DNA of 14,670 nucleotides from Moorella sp. UBA4076. GTDB lineage: Bacteria; Bacillota; DSM-521; Neomoorellales; Neomoorellaceae. Below the pieces are notes generated by a model. The model worked only from the letters and a program-made list of their open reading frames with translations. It was not told where the DNA came from and searched no databases. Within the stretch, counting starts at the first letter, position 1. Each line of letters starts with the position of its first letter. Location of the stretch: positions 23,313-37,982 of the forward strand of contig DFYS01000172.1 of the NCBI GenBank assembly GCA_002383405.1. The letters run 5' to 3'. This document shows, in pieces, positions 13,556-14,670 of the stretch. A program made the position numbers and the translations under genes.

Positions 13556-14593
13556 GTGATGCAGATCGTAGATTCTCTGGCCAGGGTACGGCAGATCCAG
13601 GTAGCACCGGACAGGCTTTTTTTTGCCGCCCAGCATGATGAGATCGCCAGCGGGGCGACTACCGACATCTATTTTGTCCGCACTTATGAGATCCTCAAAG
13701 ATTTGGGCAAGCTGGACACCCCGGTGACAGCAGAGGTCTTTCCCCGCCGGGCCGGTATTATCTGCGGTGTCGACGAGGTCCTGGCATTGTTGCAGGATAG
13801 AAAGGTGACCATCGAAGGACTGCCGGAAGGGAGCACCTTTGCTGCCAGAGAGGTGGTCATGCGTATCCACGGTCCTTACAGTGAATTCGGCCTCTTTGAG
13901 ACTACCCTCCTGGGGTTGCTGGCCAGCTCCAGCGGTTGGGCTACCGCCGCGCGGGAAATCAAGGAAGCAGCCGCGGAGCGTCCCTTTTTCTGCTTTGGTG
14001 CCCGCCATGTCCATCCGGCCGTCGCCCCGGTCATGGAGCGAGCAGCCATTATCGGTGGCGCCAGCGGCGCCAGCTGTATCCTGGCGGCCAGGCTGGCCGG
14101 TCAGGAGCCCCAGGGGACAGTACCCCATGCCGTATTCCTCATTATTGGCGACACCGTCGAGGGCGCCCTGGCCTATGATCGCCTGATGCCCGCCGATGCC
14201 AAACGGACCATCCTTATCGATACCTTTAAAGACGAAGCGGAAGAGGCGCTGCGGGTAGCAGCGGCCATGGGGCCGGCTCTGGCCGGGGTACGCCTGGATA
14301 CCCCCAGCGAGCGGGGCGGCGTGACACCCGAACTGGTGCGGGAGGTACGCTACCGCCTCGATGCCGCCGGCTACCAGCATGTACGCATTTTTGTTTCCGG
14401 CGGCCTTACCCCGGAACGGATTCAGACTCTGATCGCCGCAGGCGCCGACGCCTTTGGCGTGGGGAGTTATATTTCCGGTGCCGCTCCCATTGATATGACC
14501 ATGGACCTGAAGGAGGTCGACGGCCGGCCGGTAGCCAAGCGCGGCCGCCTGCCGGGCATTATCCCCAACCCCCGCCTGGAAAAATTAAAGTAA
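13556..14593 (+). CDS. pncB: Nicotinate phosphoribosyltransferase (short, archaeal-type)
   Basis: NAD salvage enzyme converting nicotinate and PRPP to nicotinate mononucleotide. At 345 aa it belongs with the shorter NAPRTase branch related in fold to NadC (type II phosphoribosyltransferase barrel). Motifs visible: ASGATTDIYFVRTYEIL near residue 32, FFCFGARHVHP, IIGGASGAS, the barrel acidic motifs DTFKDEAEE and VRLDTPSERGG, then IFVSGGLTPE and FGVGSYISG, which form the phosphate-binding end. NadC itself is less likely because of the TDIYF and GARHVHP segments. I use GTG 13556, with AAGGGAG (13538-13544) 11 nt upstream; the next codon is ATG 13559, an alternative start. It lies 106 nt after the transglycosylase gene and may have its own control (palindrome at 13523). 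Confidence 0.92.
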   Translation: MMQIVDSLARVRQIQVAPDRLFFAAQHDEIASGATTDIYFVRTYEILKDLGKLDTPVTAEVFPRRAGIICGVDEVLALLQDRKVTIEGLPEGSTFAAREVVMRIHGPYSEFGLFETTLLGLLASSSGWATAAREIKEAAAERPFFCFGARHVHPAVAPVMERAAIIGGASGASCILAARLAGQEPQGTVPHAVFLIIGDTVEGALAYDRLMPADAKRTILIDTFKDEAEEALRVAAAMGPALAGVRLDTPSERGGVTPELVREVRYRLDAAGYQHVRIFVSGGLTPERIQTLIAAGADAFGVGSYISGAAPIDMTMDLKEVDGRPVAKRGRLPGIIPNPRLEKLK

Positions 14594-14607
14594 CTGCCCT
14601 GGATATA

Positions 14608-14635
14608 GAGGTAAGAAGTGAGAAGTTAGAGGTGG
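14608..14635. repeat. Degenerate purine-rich heptamer array after pncB
   Basis: Four consecutive 7-mers, GAGGTAA, GAAGTGA, GAAGTTA and GAGGTGG, all fit GARGTNR. The second is identical to the unit of the polA/mutM array. It starts 14 nt after the pncB stop codon. Confidence 0.75.
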
Positions 14636-14645
14636 GAGACTTGTT

Positions 14646-14666
14646 GGAACTGGCTGCGCCAGTTCC
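14646..14666 (+). terminator. 9-bp hairpin at the window edge, possible terminator of pncB
   Basis: GGAACTGGC (14646-14654) and GCCAGTTCC (14658-14666) pair perfectly around the 3-nt loop TGC. It is 53 nt after the pncB stop. The window ends 4 nt later, so a T tract cannot be judged. It could also be part of a repeat or of a leader for the next gene. Confidence 0.4.
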
Positions 14667-14670
14667 TGAT

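Noticed and set aside
13403..14380. 325-codon minus-strand frame opposite pncB
   Set aside because: Antisense shadow; the plus-strand NAPRTase motifs are clear.
14646..14654. GGAACTGGC at the window end matches the D-arm of tRNA-Leu
   Set aside because: Only 9 nt, with no other tRNA elements around it; best read as one arm of the local hairpin.

Overview
The window is GC-rich with strong Shine-Dalgarno (SD) sites, and all protein genes I can support lie on the + strand. Gene content points to a thermophilic, spore-forming-type Clostridia/Firmicute. A Moorella-like acetogen is my best guess, from the GH57-GT4 glycogen protein, the polA-mutM-coaE-lytic transglycosylase order and the archaeal-type nicotinate phosphoribosyltransferase. 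This assignment is inference and was not checked against any database.

Layout. (1) 72-5899, perhaps to 6035: a glycogen (alpha-glucan) cassette. It holds a GH57 branching enzyme fused to a GT4 glycosyltransferase, a GT35 alpha-glucan phosphorylase and a small tandem-CBS protein, and it ends at a hairpin terminator at 6044-6073. Synthesis/branching and phosphorolysis are encoded side by side with a putative nucleotide sensor. (2) 6074-6488: a convergent spacer, then a minus-strand tRNA-Leu(CAA) with its own promoter and a T-rich terminator. (3) 6553-8153: an ECF sigma factor overlapping by ATGA a membrane anti-sigma factor (zinc-binding N-terminus, one TM helix, long Pro/Gly/Gln-rich outer tail). 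Two hairpins that look like tandem terminators follow. (4) 8334-13449: a sigma-A-like promoter, then polA, mutM, an unannotated 48-codon membrane ORF, coaE, a 22-codon ORF joined by ATGA overlaps on both sides, and a membrane-anchored lytic transglycosylase. (5) 13556-14593: nicotinate phosphoribosyltransferase, preceded by a perfect AT-rich palindrome and followed by a purine heptad array and a 9-bp hairpin at the window edge.

Most of the window is housekeeping. I see no defence island, CRISPR array, insertion sequence or prophage. The least explained signal is a set of purine-rich 7-nt periodic arrays at three gene ends: after the GH57-GT4 gene (there a potential G-quadruplex), across the polA stop/mutM start, and after the last gene. 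Other items worth attention are the CBS protein tied to glycogen turnover, several overlapping small ORFs, and the unusual anti-sigma tail.
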